From contig CAJQUW010007440.1 of the NCBI GenBank assembly GCA_907163375.1, forward strand, positions 62,001 to 126,000: DNA of 64,000 nucleotides, in the 5' to 3' direction. This DNA comes from Prostheceraeus crozeri. Taxonomy: Eukaryota; Platyhelminthes; Polycladida; Euryleptidae. The notes beneath the pieces are model-generated. The model worked only from the letters and a program-made list of their open reading frames with translations, was not told the origin of the DNA and did no database searches. Positions 48,020-59,609 of this stretch are shown here, in pieces. The stretch's first letter is position 1, and each line of letters begins with the position of its first letter. A program made the position numbers and the translations under genes.

Positions 48020-51019
48020 GTCAGCAGGTACCCGCCTGGTCGCGTTTCGGCCCCTCTACCTGAACGCTCAAGCCCAGGCGGGCGGGGCCCCGCATAAACT
48101 TATATGCGGCTGGCATTCTAAAATCAATACAGTAATGATATGTGTAATAATAAGTAATACTGATAGTAATAGTAAAAACAAAAACAAAACAACCGCAAAA
48201 GACGGATACAACCAAAACAAACTAAAATATATGCGTGAAATACTGAAATGGTATAACCAATAAAAAAAATGCTAAGAAAACAAACAAACAGTGTTAATTT
48301 TATTGTTTAAAATGCGCACTGCGATGTCAGCTGCCTGGCTGAGAAATATCCAAACTTGATTAGAAAATTGTTATGACCGGTTAGCATTTTCTCAGTACAT
48401 GCCTTCATTTTAGACTTACAATATCCTCTGCTGCTCATCACAAAAAGTGTCATATTAATTCGTTTAATTAGATCTTCAAGATGCGAGGAGATGCGACAAT
48501 AACGTAAAACCTGGCCGGCAAATACATTAATTCCCATGTTATAAGGTATTGCACTGTCTGGAAATGTCAACAGAACAACAGGGAAATCAAAATCTTCCAC
48601 TTTATGATATATTGAGGTTCGAAGACCTTCACTACTAGATTGGAGTCTCACATCGAGGTAAACAACGGCTTTGTCATTGACTCCGTTTCTATCTGCAAGA
48701 AGCTCCACTGGGTAAATTTCTGGAATTAAGGTATTGAAATGCTTGTAATTTATTACGCATATATCGTCTATATATCTCGAAGTGTTTGACAATAATTTAG
48801 CTAGTCCAAACTTTTTATTTTTAACCAATTGTTTCATAAAAGCAAATTCGCAATTTAACAGAAACAAGTCGGCAAGTAAAGGACTGCAATTCCCTCCCAT
48901 TGGTACTCCTCGAATTTGTCTGAACACATAACCGGAAAAAGAAATGTAGACTTCAGACACTATAAAATCAATAGCCTTCTTAAAAGAGTCCACGTCATGA
49001 CAAGAATACCCCTTATATTTGATTTTGGAGAAAAACGACTTCTCATATCCTACACACAAGTATCTACGATTAGTAGAATTGAATGTGAGATCAAGGATGG
49101 AAAATATATTATTCTTGATAGCACCTTGATCTAAGTTTGTATAAAGAGTAGAGAAGTCAAAAACTTGCATAGAGTGGACGTTCACGTTAGAAATATTCCT
49201 CAAAAAATCTTGAGTCGAGGCTACACTCCAAAAATAAGAATAACCAGTATTACTCCTGATTGACTCACAGTATCTATGGAAATTTTCTCTTATCACTTTC
49301 AGACCTTTGTTGATATTCACCGATAACTTTTTAGTTGTACAATTTCTGGCTCCGGCAATGAATCTAAACTTATAAGGATTTTTATGCAATTTTGGAATCC
49401 AGAAAAGTTTTGGTAGTTTAAGGTCCTTGTCACTAACATTAATATTAAAGTTTGATTTCATATCTTTAACGTGTCTAGTAAGGACTTCCTTTTCAGAAAT
49501 AAGCTCAGGTTGATAAGTTGCATTGCCTACTGCAGTGGAAGAATCTATGTCAAAACCAAGCTCATCCATCAGGATTTTGAGATAGAACTTTTTACATATG
49601 AAACTAAAGTTGTTGGATGCTTTATCGACAGGAACGACTATCAAGTTTTTATGGAGATCTTGCAACTCCTTATCAACACAAACGCTGCTGCCATTATTTT
49701 TCCTACCCAACTTCTTACAACGAAAGATGCGGTGCTTTACTAACATCATGACCCTGTTTTTCCAAATAGAGAAGTCATCAACTTTTAAGTGAAGGCGACT
49801 GGACACACGAGATATATGATTATCTATGGAATCGCTGATCTCTTTTTGAATGGATTTCCATGATGTTGACCTAGACAATCTGTGTTTTGTGCCATACGCA
49901 AATATAGCTCTGAGACCTGGATCATTTATTATATCTAAATTACCGGTAAAAACATGCCCATAAGGCTCATAAACAAAACTGGTCATCGAGTCACAGCTGC
50001 AATCGCTCTGTAAAATGCCAACAACTTCCTGAATTGTCAGGCTATTAAGAAACTTATTATAATTGAAGAATTTCAAACAAATAGGGTTATTAAGCTTATG
50101 GTACACTTAGGGGGAGGATATAGATGTTTCGCTTTTTCTGGAACTAAAGCACAGACACTTTTGTCATTAAATACAGAAGGTAAATGAAGTTTGTCAACTA
50201 AATGAGACTTGAAAGGAATCACTATATGCGTTTTGTCTTCGGTAGAGCTATCCTTCTTGTTTCTATATAATTTACTATGAACATATGTTGTCAAAACGAA
50301 AGATAGGTCATTCGACTGATCAAGAAGCCTAGAATACATAATTTTAAGCATGCTATCACTAATCGATTTCAAGCAATTATAGAAATTTCTTATTTTGTTG
50401 CTCTTCATCAACTCCTGAAGCTCCTTGAGAATATCCTCACAACTATTAGATGGAGGATATTTCTTTCTACCCGACTTCCTAAGGCCATGGCTTCTCTTAC
50501 GTCTGCTAATAGGAGAACTAAAAAATGAAAATGAATTTGCAGTGTTCTGAGAGGCGCAACCTCCGCCTAACACTCTGTCATTCAAACCTAAAGGATGCAA
50601 GGTGTTCAGCGTTCTTATATGAAAATCTTCCTTACTGTCAAGCTCGAAGGCAATTTCTGTATCAGATTTATTACGAACATCGACAAAGTCAATAATTTGT
50701 ATACTTACATCATCCCAACTGTGATTAGAACTATTAAAATGATTACTCAAATACGTATTGAGATGATTCTTTTGAACAGACTGTCGATGCCCATTAAGTC
50801 TACAATGTAATGGCTGTTTTGTCTGTCCAACTTACTGGACCCCACATGATTGACATGTGATCAAATATATTACATGTCTACTCTTACACGAGAAACTACT
50901 AGGATAATTTAAAACGAACCGTCTGCCGGTACTAACTCTTAAAAGTAGTATTAGTGTCAAGAGATTTACAACATAGGCATCTTTTGCTGCCACAGACATC
51001 AACACTACTACACTTGCTA
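48020..51019 (-). mobile_element. Penelope-like element with N-terminal GIY-YIG (Naiad-like)
   Basis: Order on the minus strand: Cys-rich zinc motif (VCGSKRCLCCKSL, about 50.98 kb); GIY-YIG endonuclease segment (VIYLITCQSC, then VGQTKQPLHCRLNGHR, about 50.75-50.88 kb); a linker with a basic KRSHGLRKSGRKK patch; then RT at 48.3-50.1 kb with KLHKNPYKFRFIAGARN, GVPMGGNCSPLLADLF and RYIDDICVIN. GIY-YIG in front of RT is the permuted order of Naiad/Chlamys-type Penelope elements; classical Penelope has it behind. It has about three interruptions and so is not active as read. The 3' UTR (about 48,020-48,306) has AATAAA and a GC-rich hairpin. The 5' end abuts the BEL LTR at 51,020. Confidence 0.8.
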
Positions 51020-52278
51020 CGCGTGCGAGCAAGCAGGGGAGCCATTCACGAGCGGCCCACGCTAAGTTACGGAACTGAAACTGCGTGGCAAGTCGGTGAT
51101 GCAATACAGAGGGACAGCAAAGGACAAGGAAAGACGGACAAGGCAAGAAACTCAACAGGCATTACTCATTCAAAACATCAGGGAGACCAACCAGACAAAA
51201 ATTAATTAAGAAGAAATAAGTGGTTCGAAACAACATAACGAAACAGTCATCATTCATTTAAATTCGATAGCTTCTCGTGACAGCTGTGCACAACCTTCTG
51301 TCTAATAATCAGACTCTCAACCTCAGAGTGAACAGTTTTGCAGCACGTGCTTGAATCACAGCTGTTTTCTTCGAACAATTAGACACACGAGCTTGTCGTG
51401 TGTTCAGACGGAGCACTGATGTTCAGACAGCGAAAGTGAGTTGTGTGCGTGTGATGCAGTAAGCGCACGCGCCCGCGGCAATATTGGCTTTCCCGATAGA
51501 CATAATGATTTGCCATCTCCAATTTTTGCAATGAACTTCTACGCAATTCTTGATCGAGGCGCGGTACCTAAATATAGTAAGGGAAGCGCAACCCAATTGT
51601 TCCTGGATTCGCTTAATGTCAGAGATGCCACTACGTCAACAGTAGCAGATGGCTGACGTTCAGACAAGACTGGGATCAGATGATGAGCGTTCTCCAATGA
51701 ATGCAGAGCAATGCATCTGACTCGAATACCGGGTTCGGTAGAATTCCATAATTTGTTTTTACGTGATTGATGTGAAGCTATGTTTAGTACTGCAAATGAG
51801 ATCATAACCACGCGTTTCGTCCAAAGGGAATATACTGAAAAGATGACAGTCGTCAAGCAAGGTACAGTAGGCCAACACCTGATATAAAATGAGAGTACTC
51901 ACTGAGAAAGAAATAAGAAATACACAAGACATTTTCATGCATCAAAATTTCAAACATGTGAGTGGCTGACCGGCCGCGAGAAACACAAGAAACTGTTGGC
52001 CCTGCCTCCTTTGCCTCCTTTTTTCTAGAGAAAATGTGGTCTGGAGAGAGAGGGGATATAGTTATCTCAGCTCCTTGAGTAAGGCGGTTAAGCGACATGA
52101 GCAATCACTTCTCATGTGCACTTTCAATTGACCTTAAAAATGTTCGGGAAATTGTTATCAAAAATTCAGCTTTTATGAAAATTAATGTTGTAACATAAAA
52201 GTGCTTTGTATAGAAATAGTATCCCAATGCCGAGCGAAGGCCTATGATCATGGAGCACGCGACGCCACTGGTTGAAAC

Positions 52279-54540
52279 ATACTTAATTTAAAAAGAAATT
52301 TCACGAAGAAGATAATGGTGGCATCTATTTTGCAAACAGCACTCATTTTTTCTCCTTGAAAATGCTCACTTCAATCGCGCATCCTCATCGCAGTGCGTGA
52401 CAACAGTCGATATAGTTGATTGTTCTGTTGACAGTTTGACAAAAGGATTGATTTCACTTGGGTTTTATGAATAGCATCGGCAGTGAAATATCTGATCTGA
52501 TATTCCCTCAAATCAGACGACATCCACAACTTAAAGATTTCGATACTCAAGATGATAATTTCTGCAGATTCGGATTTACTTAACGAAAATTAACAGGACG
52601 GAATGCCTTTTTGTCGCCATATCATACTGAACTCAGTGCTTTTCTCAGATTGAGACTATTTTCTAGACTGTTGGTCGACCAAAACTCATCATAGAATTAC
52701 TCGGATATTGCTCGAAAATAGACTGCCCTTAGCAACACTTCAATTCATAACGAACTGTTCTCGTCTGTTGAAATTTGCAGATCTAAGAGCCTGATTACAT
52801 CACACTTTGTTCGCGCTCGTAGATCTGATGCAAAATGTCTCCGTAATTCCTCGAGAATGTGTCGTTCAGATATCATTTTCGACTCAGTTTACTTGAAATG
52901 TTGCATCTGATTTCATATAAATTCTGAAAACTGAGTGCTTCATTTAACTATCTCAGGAAAGTGTTATATTATGGTGTCATGTTTGGGCTCGTTCGAATGC
53001 ATGTGACACAAGGAATATGAATATGTTGATTATTTAGCAATAAGAAGTGTCCATAATGATATGGTATTTGCAGTTTCCTCCTCTCGGATAGCAACTTGCC
53101 ATTCTTTAATTTTTTAGAAAACTTTCTAGAAGAAACATCAGCATTACAGAAAATTGGAAACAGACAGAATGAAACTCGATACGTGTAGACCGACCGATGA
53201 GATGCTAAATCCTATGAAAACAAATGTAGCTCGTTGATTTGGTATATTTAGTTTCTGTGCATCAGAATTTGCAGCTCAGGATTATTTTATTATGTGTACA
53301 GTATTGAAACCACCCATGACGATGACAACTCGTTCTAGGTTGGACAATTTAAATTACGTCATAAGATGAGAGCATTAAAAAATAAAAAACAAAATATATT
53401 GTGGTGTTTGCTTTAAAGCATGGTTTTCAACCGTAGTCAGGACCATTTGAATATTTTTAAGTTATTCATGACATAAAAAAGAGATGGTAATTAAGAAGAG
53501 ATCATTCTGAAATGTTAAGGAAGTAGATGTAGCTGCTTTGCATTTGTTTGATGTAGCCTATCGATGAATTATTTTCCGTGATCAATGTATCTGGCTGAAA
53601 GCTTCAGAGTTGCTTCGAGCAAGTGAAATTTCAAGGAGGGATGGGGGGGGGGTCAGGCCTAGCTAGCTCCCCTGCTCCTACATGTCTGGTTGAAGAATTA
53701 ATAACGGAATCAGTCCTGGATTTCACTTTCGAGTGCATCGAATGCCTCTAATCCTCGAATGTGAAACAGGTAAGTCAATCATCTTTCTAGGTGTCAAGCT
53801 GATGTGGTGATCTGAGTTTTTCAATTCATCAAAAAATTGATGGCTTCCAGCTATTGTTTAGATTTCAGTTCATTTTCAGCAGACAGAAAAAAATTATCTG
53901 CTCAAATTGGACTTCGCTTAATGATGAAGTCGATAAAGTCAAAAAAAAAATCCGGCAAATAATCATTATTCACTTAACATCATCGACAAGCAATTGAACT
54001 TACAAAGTTGATTTATGAGCAAGAAGGGTCCGGAAGAAGAGCGTTTATTAAAGTGAATGACATCTAATCGCAAATGATAAGATTGCTCATTCTAATAATT
54101 ACAAATTAGTGAGTATGACAAAAGATAAATTAGATAAATTTCATTTGAATAACATCGTTGTTATCAGCGAGATCAGTACAGCAATTCATCCGCATTTTCA
54201 TCAATTGGTTTGAAAAACGCAGCAGCAAACCTAATATGACGTACATGTATATTGATAGATATAAAGACAATCTACCATTTTTAAGAGAAAAAGTCCTACA
54301 TTATAAATCAAAGGGGCAAAGGGCTCAACTTACTTGTCACCTAAATGTAGTAAGACCTTCACACCTAGGACTTTCCTATTCAGTTTCATGCATTTTTAAT
54401 TCTGTTTTGACGTCTGAGGATGAATTTTCAAATTTCATAACTTACTTCAACCTAGCATGTCATGATCTTTTAGTTTTTTTGATGAATCAAAGTTCGGAAC
54501 GTTGAAAAGCAACATGATAAGATTTGATGCAATTAAATGG
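52279..54540. other. Intergenic DNA, no gene seen
   Basis: AT-rich, with no ORF of note. A G10 run lies at about 53,640-53,652. The 115-codon plus ORF at 54,158-54,505 has no recognisable motif and no promoter, and I do not call it a gene. Confidence 0.4.
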
Positions 54541-55757
54541 TACTTCTGTTGAATGCTTGGCCATACATTTTATTCTATTTTTTTCTTTTTTCTTTTTGCG
54601 AAAAACGCCTCAAGATAGTTATAAAATTTTTAATTGCACGACGTGAGGGGAGGGGTATTTTATCCTTCTTATCATAGTTTTGCTATTCTTATAATTTTTC
54701 ATTTTCCATGCGATGTGGTGCTTGAGATGTTATCATCAATTCCTTTTCCCTTGTATTTAGACTTTTACACTGCCATATCATAATTTTTTTAGTGTTTCTA
54801 GATGCCAGGGATGCGGAGTCCTATCATTTTGATAGGACTCCGATTCCGAGGTTGATAGGACTCCGACTCCGGGTGGCAAGTATATAAAGCCCAGTTTTTT
54901 GAAAAATTAGCTGGTAACCTACATCATAGGTCATTATATAGGCTTACCTGAACCTATCTTTAGTCATCATTGCTGTATCAATTATCAATCATTTTCGATG
55001 AAAGATGATCAAATGTCGCTTTCAGTTGAATGCATACGACTCGGCTCCTTCCATCTTCTCAATGTGTGTTTCACACGGCTTTTATCCAGCCTCTACAAGA
55101 CAGGAAAATTTCCCATCCTCCAAAAATATGAGTACACTTTCGATTTTAACATGCGTTTTGGAGGAGTAAGAGGCAATGTTCTCAAACAAACTAGTATTTC
55201 ATTTTTGTATATAATGTGACCTTTGGCCGCGTAGGTGTGATCGAGGCTAGGATGGCTTGTTTTCTCTACTAAATCACCGAGTAAAAAAATCCTTTTTTCA
55301 CTGTCACGGTTCATTCCCTCAACTATTACAAGCTTTGCATGCACTTCTGTCTCTGTACTCTTGTTTGACGGAGAAAGTTGACATCAAGACAGTGACATCT
55401 ATGCACGAAAATAGATAATTTGTTGCATTATATTTCGAGTCCAGTCATAAGCCGGAGTCCGGAGTCCGACTCCGATTCCAGCAAAAATGATAGGACTCTG
55501 GGACTCCGACTCCGCATCCCTGCTAGATGCTAGGTTAAATAAGAATTTTTTATTCTTTAGGTATTGTTGTGATAGATATCTGTAAATTTTGCAAAATTTG
55601 CATTTAGACCTTGTATATGATGCCTTTTGATGTTTGTAATTCTTGATTTGGTTCATTTATACGCGGCCAAGACTTCCAAAATGTAGTGTAATTAAAAATT
55701 TGATACCTTTTTTGAGGCGTTTTTTGCGAAGAGGAAAAAATAAAAAAATAAATGGTA
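54534..55757. mobile_element. Small insertion with inverted ends and a 12-bp direct repeat
   Basis: TAAATGGTACTT occurs at about 54,534 and again at about 55,746. Between them are inverted segments of about 60 bp: TTTTGCGAAAAACGCCTC (about 54,595) against GAGGCGTTTTTTGCGAA (about 55,713), with AAAATTTTTAATTGCAC matched inversely further in. Without the nested hAT copy the insert is about 0.5 kb. It is probably a MITE; an A-rich right end would also suit a retro-insertion. Class uncertain. Confidence 0.5.
54806..55522. mobile_element. Non-autonomous hAT element, 717 bp
   Basis: Terminal inverted repeats CAGGGATGCGGAGTC (from 54,806) and GACTCCGCATCCCTG (to 55,522), with 8-bp target duplication CTAGATGC on both sides (54,798-54,805 and 55,523-55,530). 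Subterminal GGAGTC/GACTCC repeats are numerous. No transposase frame. The exact duplication suggests moderate or young age. It sits inside the surrounding small element. Confidence 0.85.
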
Positions 55758-55984
55758 CTTGATTATTATGCTAATGAGGTTTACTACAGAAAAGTCAAGC
55801 AAGTTTATCAAAGATGCACCAAACTCGATCATGATCCAACTTTTAATCAAAGATGCAAGGAAAACATCATTTTACGAAAGTAGACAAATACTAAATACAA
55901 GAACACAAGTTTCAACAAATTAGATCAAAAGTAACAATAAAAATTCATGTAACTGACCAGATGACGGGAGATCGATCGTTATAA

Positions 55985-56185
55985 TTTTTAGAAAAAAATG
56001 CAAAGTCAAAACTCTCCAATAAATTTACGGTCAGCTGTAATTTAAGTTAAAAATGAATATCCGACAGATATTTGGCGTCCAGCCCCTTCAGTGGTCGTTC
56101 TGTCAGATGTTTATTTCTTTAACTTAAATTACAGACGACCGTAAATTGACTGGGTAGTTATTACCTTGCATTTTTTACAAAAAAA
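55985..56185. mobile_element. Hairpin MITE, about 200 bp
   Basis: Nearly the whole segment is an inverted repeat with arms of about 85 bp: AATTTACGGTC...GTAATTTAAGTTAAA on one side and TTTAACTTAAATTAC...GACCGTAAATT on the other, with matching TGCAAAG/CCTTGCA outer parts. There is no coding sequence. Family unknown. Confidence 0.7.
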
Positions 56186-56499
56186 AAGAAAATTCATCAG
56201 AAAATAGTCAGTCAAATCATTGATAACATTGCGAGCAATGTTCAGTTCTGAATTTCAATTCAGCTTGATGCATTTCATGCTTAGAATTGTCAGTTAAAGG
56301 TTACACTACGAGTGATTGCACGAGCGCAAAGCGCGAATTTAATCGAGCGTGGTGTAATCGAATGGTCGCCACAGTTTTCCGCCAAACTGACATTACTCCC
56401 TCGATGTATGAGTTATGTGAAACAGCAACTGCTGCACCCAAAAAGGACCTGAGTCATCAGCTGAGCGCCATCCGTCACCGAGATTTCGACCCATTAAGC

Positions 56500-58080
56500 T
56501 GAGTATCTCTCAGGATGGTGACTCCGCAGCAACTCGTTGCGCCCAGGTCCTTAACACAAAGCTGCTACCTTCTTCCGCTTTTGCACTCAACTTATTGATG
56601 GTAATCTTTACGCTTTTAACACCGACTTTAGCAAGAAATTTCCTCACCGATGGAGCAACGAAACCGCGGCATCCCATTTCAAGGAGCATGAGTTCACATT
56701 TCCACCCTTGCTGGAAGCTTTCCTCTTATGGGCATCCTCAACGTTCTCTTCCCAGGAAACGGTTAGTTCGCCCGTAATCATTCTCTTCCCTACTGCATCG
56801 ATCAACACTAGGTCAGGCCGCAGGTCAGATAGGGACAATTCATCTGGCAGCTGTATATTCATTCGAACTTCCCACTTCCGCGGAACAGATCGAGGCACAC
56901 GAGGAGACTTTCGTCTCTTTGTTTGACCACTCGGCACGAAGCTAATTCCCGTTGAATACCTGGAAGGTATCACTACATCCGAGACTGCTTCCACAATCTC
57001 TTGCAGGACCAAACCGTACCTGTGCGTGTACCATCCTCTTTGCAGTGCCACGTGACAACCAGAGAGGATATGGCGAAGATTTATACACCTGCCACACAAG
57101 TGGCACTGAGGGTCCGTGCAGATTCCCCAACGTGCCAAATTAGTGGGGGTTGGAAGCACATCATAGGTCCATTGAAGTCTCCGCTTCAACTGCCAATAGC
57201 CCATGTTCCACCAATCGTTCCATGAGATCTTGCGATCTTCAACTTCCCAGTTGAGCCATCTTCCTTGCTGCCCCTACTGTACTGCCAGGGCTAATCTCTT
57301 CTCTTCTTCCAAGGTTTGCACCTCATTCTCTCGTAAGTTCCTTCTTTTGTCACCTTCGCTCATTTCTGACCAAATTTTCTCTTTTCCATGCCAAAACCTC
57401 TCCTGCCGTTTTGGACAACTCCCATCACCTCTCTGTGCTTTGCCGTAGAGCTGATGGAGGACATGACTTCCGCCACAACCTACTTTCGGCCCACTTTCAA
57501 CTGAGGTCGATCTAAGCAGATAGCCTCATCACGAGAAAAAGTCAACATAGACTGCAGCCGAATCTTACTGATTATATTCCTCCACAATAGATGTTAGTGG
57601 CAATCGCAATGTGTTCCTCTTGCCATACAACGCAGAACTGGCAAGCAATCTCGGAACACCAAGCCACTTCCGCATCATTTTTCTCACCTTGGCTTCTATC
57701 TCCATTCTGGATAGGGAGACCTCATAGATCTTTATAGATACATATTATATAATTGACTATATAATTATATAGATTATATATTTTATCCTTGGGAACACGC
57801 CAAATTGCATCATCCACACCTTGAACCGACCTGGTAGAGCTGTTCGGCTGATCTTGTCCAGGCACTTCAATACTGACGCTTGCAGTCGTGCACGCTGGTG
57901 ACGGTCAGTTAATGGAAATGTATAACATCTTCCCAAGCTTTTCACTCCTGTCTCTCGAACAGTCGGAATACGCTCACCTCCCAGATCAAAAGGTCCGTAT
58001 GTCATCTTTCCTTTCAGCAATGATAGTGCCCTACTCTTCTGTACGTGGCTTATATTTTATTCCACACCACCCAACAAGTT
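56500..58080 (-). mobile_element. R2-like LINE remnant (RT C-terminus, CCHC, REL endonuclease)
   Basis: Minus-strand fragments read in order. About 58.02-57.78 kb: RT thumb-like region with IPTVRETGVKSLGR and LPGRFKVWMMQFG. About 57.72-57.57 kb: YEVSLSRMEIEAKVRKMMRK. About 57.33-57.13 kb: WNDWWNMGYWQLKRRLQWTY and TNLARWG. Then a CCHC zinc site (C-x2-C-x7-H-x4-C around CHLCGRCINLRHILSGC), and a restriction-like endonuclease core with RPDLVL and GELTVSWEEN in the 186-codon ORF 56,644-57,204. This layout belongs to R2/NeSL-group LINEs. It has one stop and frame breaks, including an AT-rich expansion near 57.74 kb. The N-terminal and main RT parts are missing. Confidence 0.75.
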
Positions 58081-58272
58081 CACGCAACCTGTTGAGAATA
58101 TCTCAATGGATGAGCTGTATGAATCATAGAAATCGGACAGCGTAACCAATGACTTCTGAAATCGTTTTTATCGACAGGCAGAATTTCATTTTTAATTGGT
58201 TTGTCGGTTTGTCATAGAATCATATGACGTTAATTTCTACCCAAGACTGCTGCATTTATGCAAAAATCCATG

Positions 58273-58653
58273 CCTAGGCTTCAGCCACACTGAAAGCAAA
58301 GCAAACCCAAGCGTCTCCAGCAAACGTATGTCCGTAAGGCCTCAGCCACACTGTGAGCTTTTCCAAGCAAAGCGTTTTGCAACAAATATAAAGTCATTAT
58401 TCCAGCAGTTGTAGATTGCCACACTGCGAGGAAAGGGGACCAGAGCGATTGATAGCTTGCGGAGATACGTTTGCTCGCGTTTGCTCGGGACGCTCGTGTT
58501 TGCTTTGCTTTCAATGTGGCTGAGGCCTAAGGTATTAATCGCTCTGGTTTGCTTTGGTCGCAGTGTGGCAGTCTACAACTGCTGTAATGATATTGCTGCA
58601 AAACGCTTTGCTCGCAAACGCTTGGAAAAGCTCCCAGTGTGGCTGACGCCTTA
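58273..58653. mobile_element. Nested fold-back elements with CAGCCACACTG ends
   Basis: 58,335-58,653 (319 bp) starts TAAGGCCTCAGCCACACTG and ends CAGTGTGGCTGACGCCTTA, with inverted arms of ~130 bp that include GAGCTTTTCCAAGC and AGCAGTTGTAGA. An overlapping pair with the same kind of ends (CTTCAGCCACACTGAAAGC at about 58,279; CAATGTGGCTGAGGCCTAA to 58,530) suggests an interlocked second copy. Non-coding MITE or fold-back family. Confidence 0.7.
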
Positions 58654-59600
58654 GGTGGGAAGCATTCTTTGTCAACTTATCCGAATGTTCTCTATCTGTT
58701 GTGTTTTCTACTATAGCATAGCTATTTGAAGACAACTTCATGATTAGCTCACCTGCTATTGCTATGATGGAGAGAATGGACTTCTGTGACATAAAATGAT
58801 CAACTGGAGCACGCGTTTAAAAGCTTTCAAGAGAAAAAACACCACATTTGCAAGTCAAGAACTTTTCTCCTTGAATACATTATGTGATTATTACACGACA
58901 TGACTTTTGAACTGCTATCTTATCCTGCCTGAATGCGATGAATCCGACTTTCCAGTCTGTTTAAGTTAGTTAGACTATGAGACAATGGCAGTTTGTTGAT
59001 GGTCATTTCAGCGGCTGATTTTGGCATCGATCGAAGTCAATTTTCCTAGATCTCTAAAGGAATCAAATTACTGAAACATGCAGCAGTTGCTGATTCTTGT
59101 CGTAAGGCGATTTATTCCAAGTTAATTATGGATAACCGTGAATATTTACAAAGCACACTGACAAGCTGCCGGTATCTTCCTATTGTCAGCCACTGGAAGC
59201 CGCCATCGCTTAGGTACTGTTGTGACAACGCACGTCCACGACTCACTATTGTTTCCAATGTCCATGTCCGTTCCGGTTCATTATTATTAAGAGTGCCGGC
59301 CACAGAATTAGATTGTTTCAGCTTATCACTTTGCTAGAAGTGTAAACTGATTCAAGACGATGGCATATGAAGAAACTTAGTGTACTAAGTGGGCAAAAAA
59401 ATTCCTAATACTATACAGAGGTAGGGAAAAGGGTCGTTCGTTGCTTGCGGATTGATGTGAATTTCTTCAAAATGCTCCAATCGTCAAGATTCCTTCAGAT
59501 TCGAAGAATTCAGATCATTGCAGAAAAGTTTTCTCGATGATGTTGGCGCTTCCGATCATTATTGAAAACGTTAGCAGGCTCACAAAAAACGTTCACAAAC
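58654..59600. other. Intergenic DNA, no gene seen
   Basis: No supported coding region, no strong repeat structure and no RNA gene recognised. Confidence 0.4.
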
Positions 59601-59609
59601 TTCTCTTTA

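Larger units (their letters stand above)
42032..51245 (-). mobile_element. BEL/Pao LTR retrotransposon (fossil), joined to a Penelope element
   Basis: Minus-strand BEL/Pao element with target duplication GTCAT at 42,027-42,031 and 51,246-51,250. Its 3' LTR is 42,032-42,456 (425 bp, TG...CA), preceded by a purine-rich primer stretch. Part of the other LTR is at 51,020-51,245. Parts, 5' to 3': gag about 47.4-46.7 kb; zinc knuckles and aspartic protease about 46.7-45.6 kb; RT and RNase H about 45.6-43.9 kb (YMDD-type active site); integrase about 43.8-42.5 kb with an HHCC zinc motif. Comparable LTR segments (226 bp) differ at one base in my reading, so insertion is recent. The coding region is nevertheless broken, with about four or five interruptions. 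Confidence 0.85.
41949..52270. mobile_element. hAT-type transposon, holding a nested BEL and Penelope block
   Basis: Terminal inverted repeats CAGTGGCGTC at 41,949 and GACGCCACTG ending at 52,270 are flanked exactly by the 8-bp direct repeat GTTGAAAC (41,941-41,948 and 52,271-52,278), the hallmark of hAT insertion. Subterminal AGGCCTTCG is also inverted. Without the nested insertion the element is only about 1.1 kb and has no transposase, so it is non-autonomous. 51,251-52,270 is its right part and contains no supported gene. Confidence 0.75.

Noticed and set aside
48020-48060. Hammerhead ribozyme in the Penelope 3' region
   Set aside because: CTGACGA and CCGAAAC are both present on the minus strand, as such elements often carry, but their order and the flanking bases do not allow the three stems to pair.
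54158-54505. 115-codon plus-strand ORF
   Set aside because: No recognisable domain, no promoter or splice context, in AT-rich DNA where such ORFs arise by chance.
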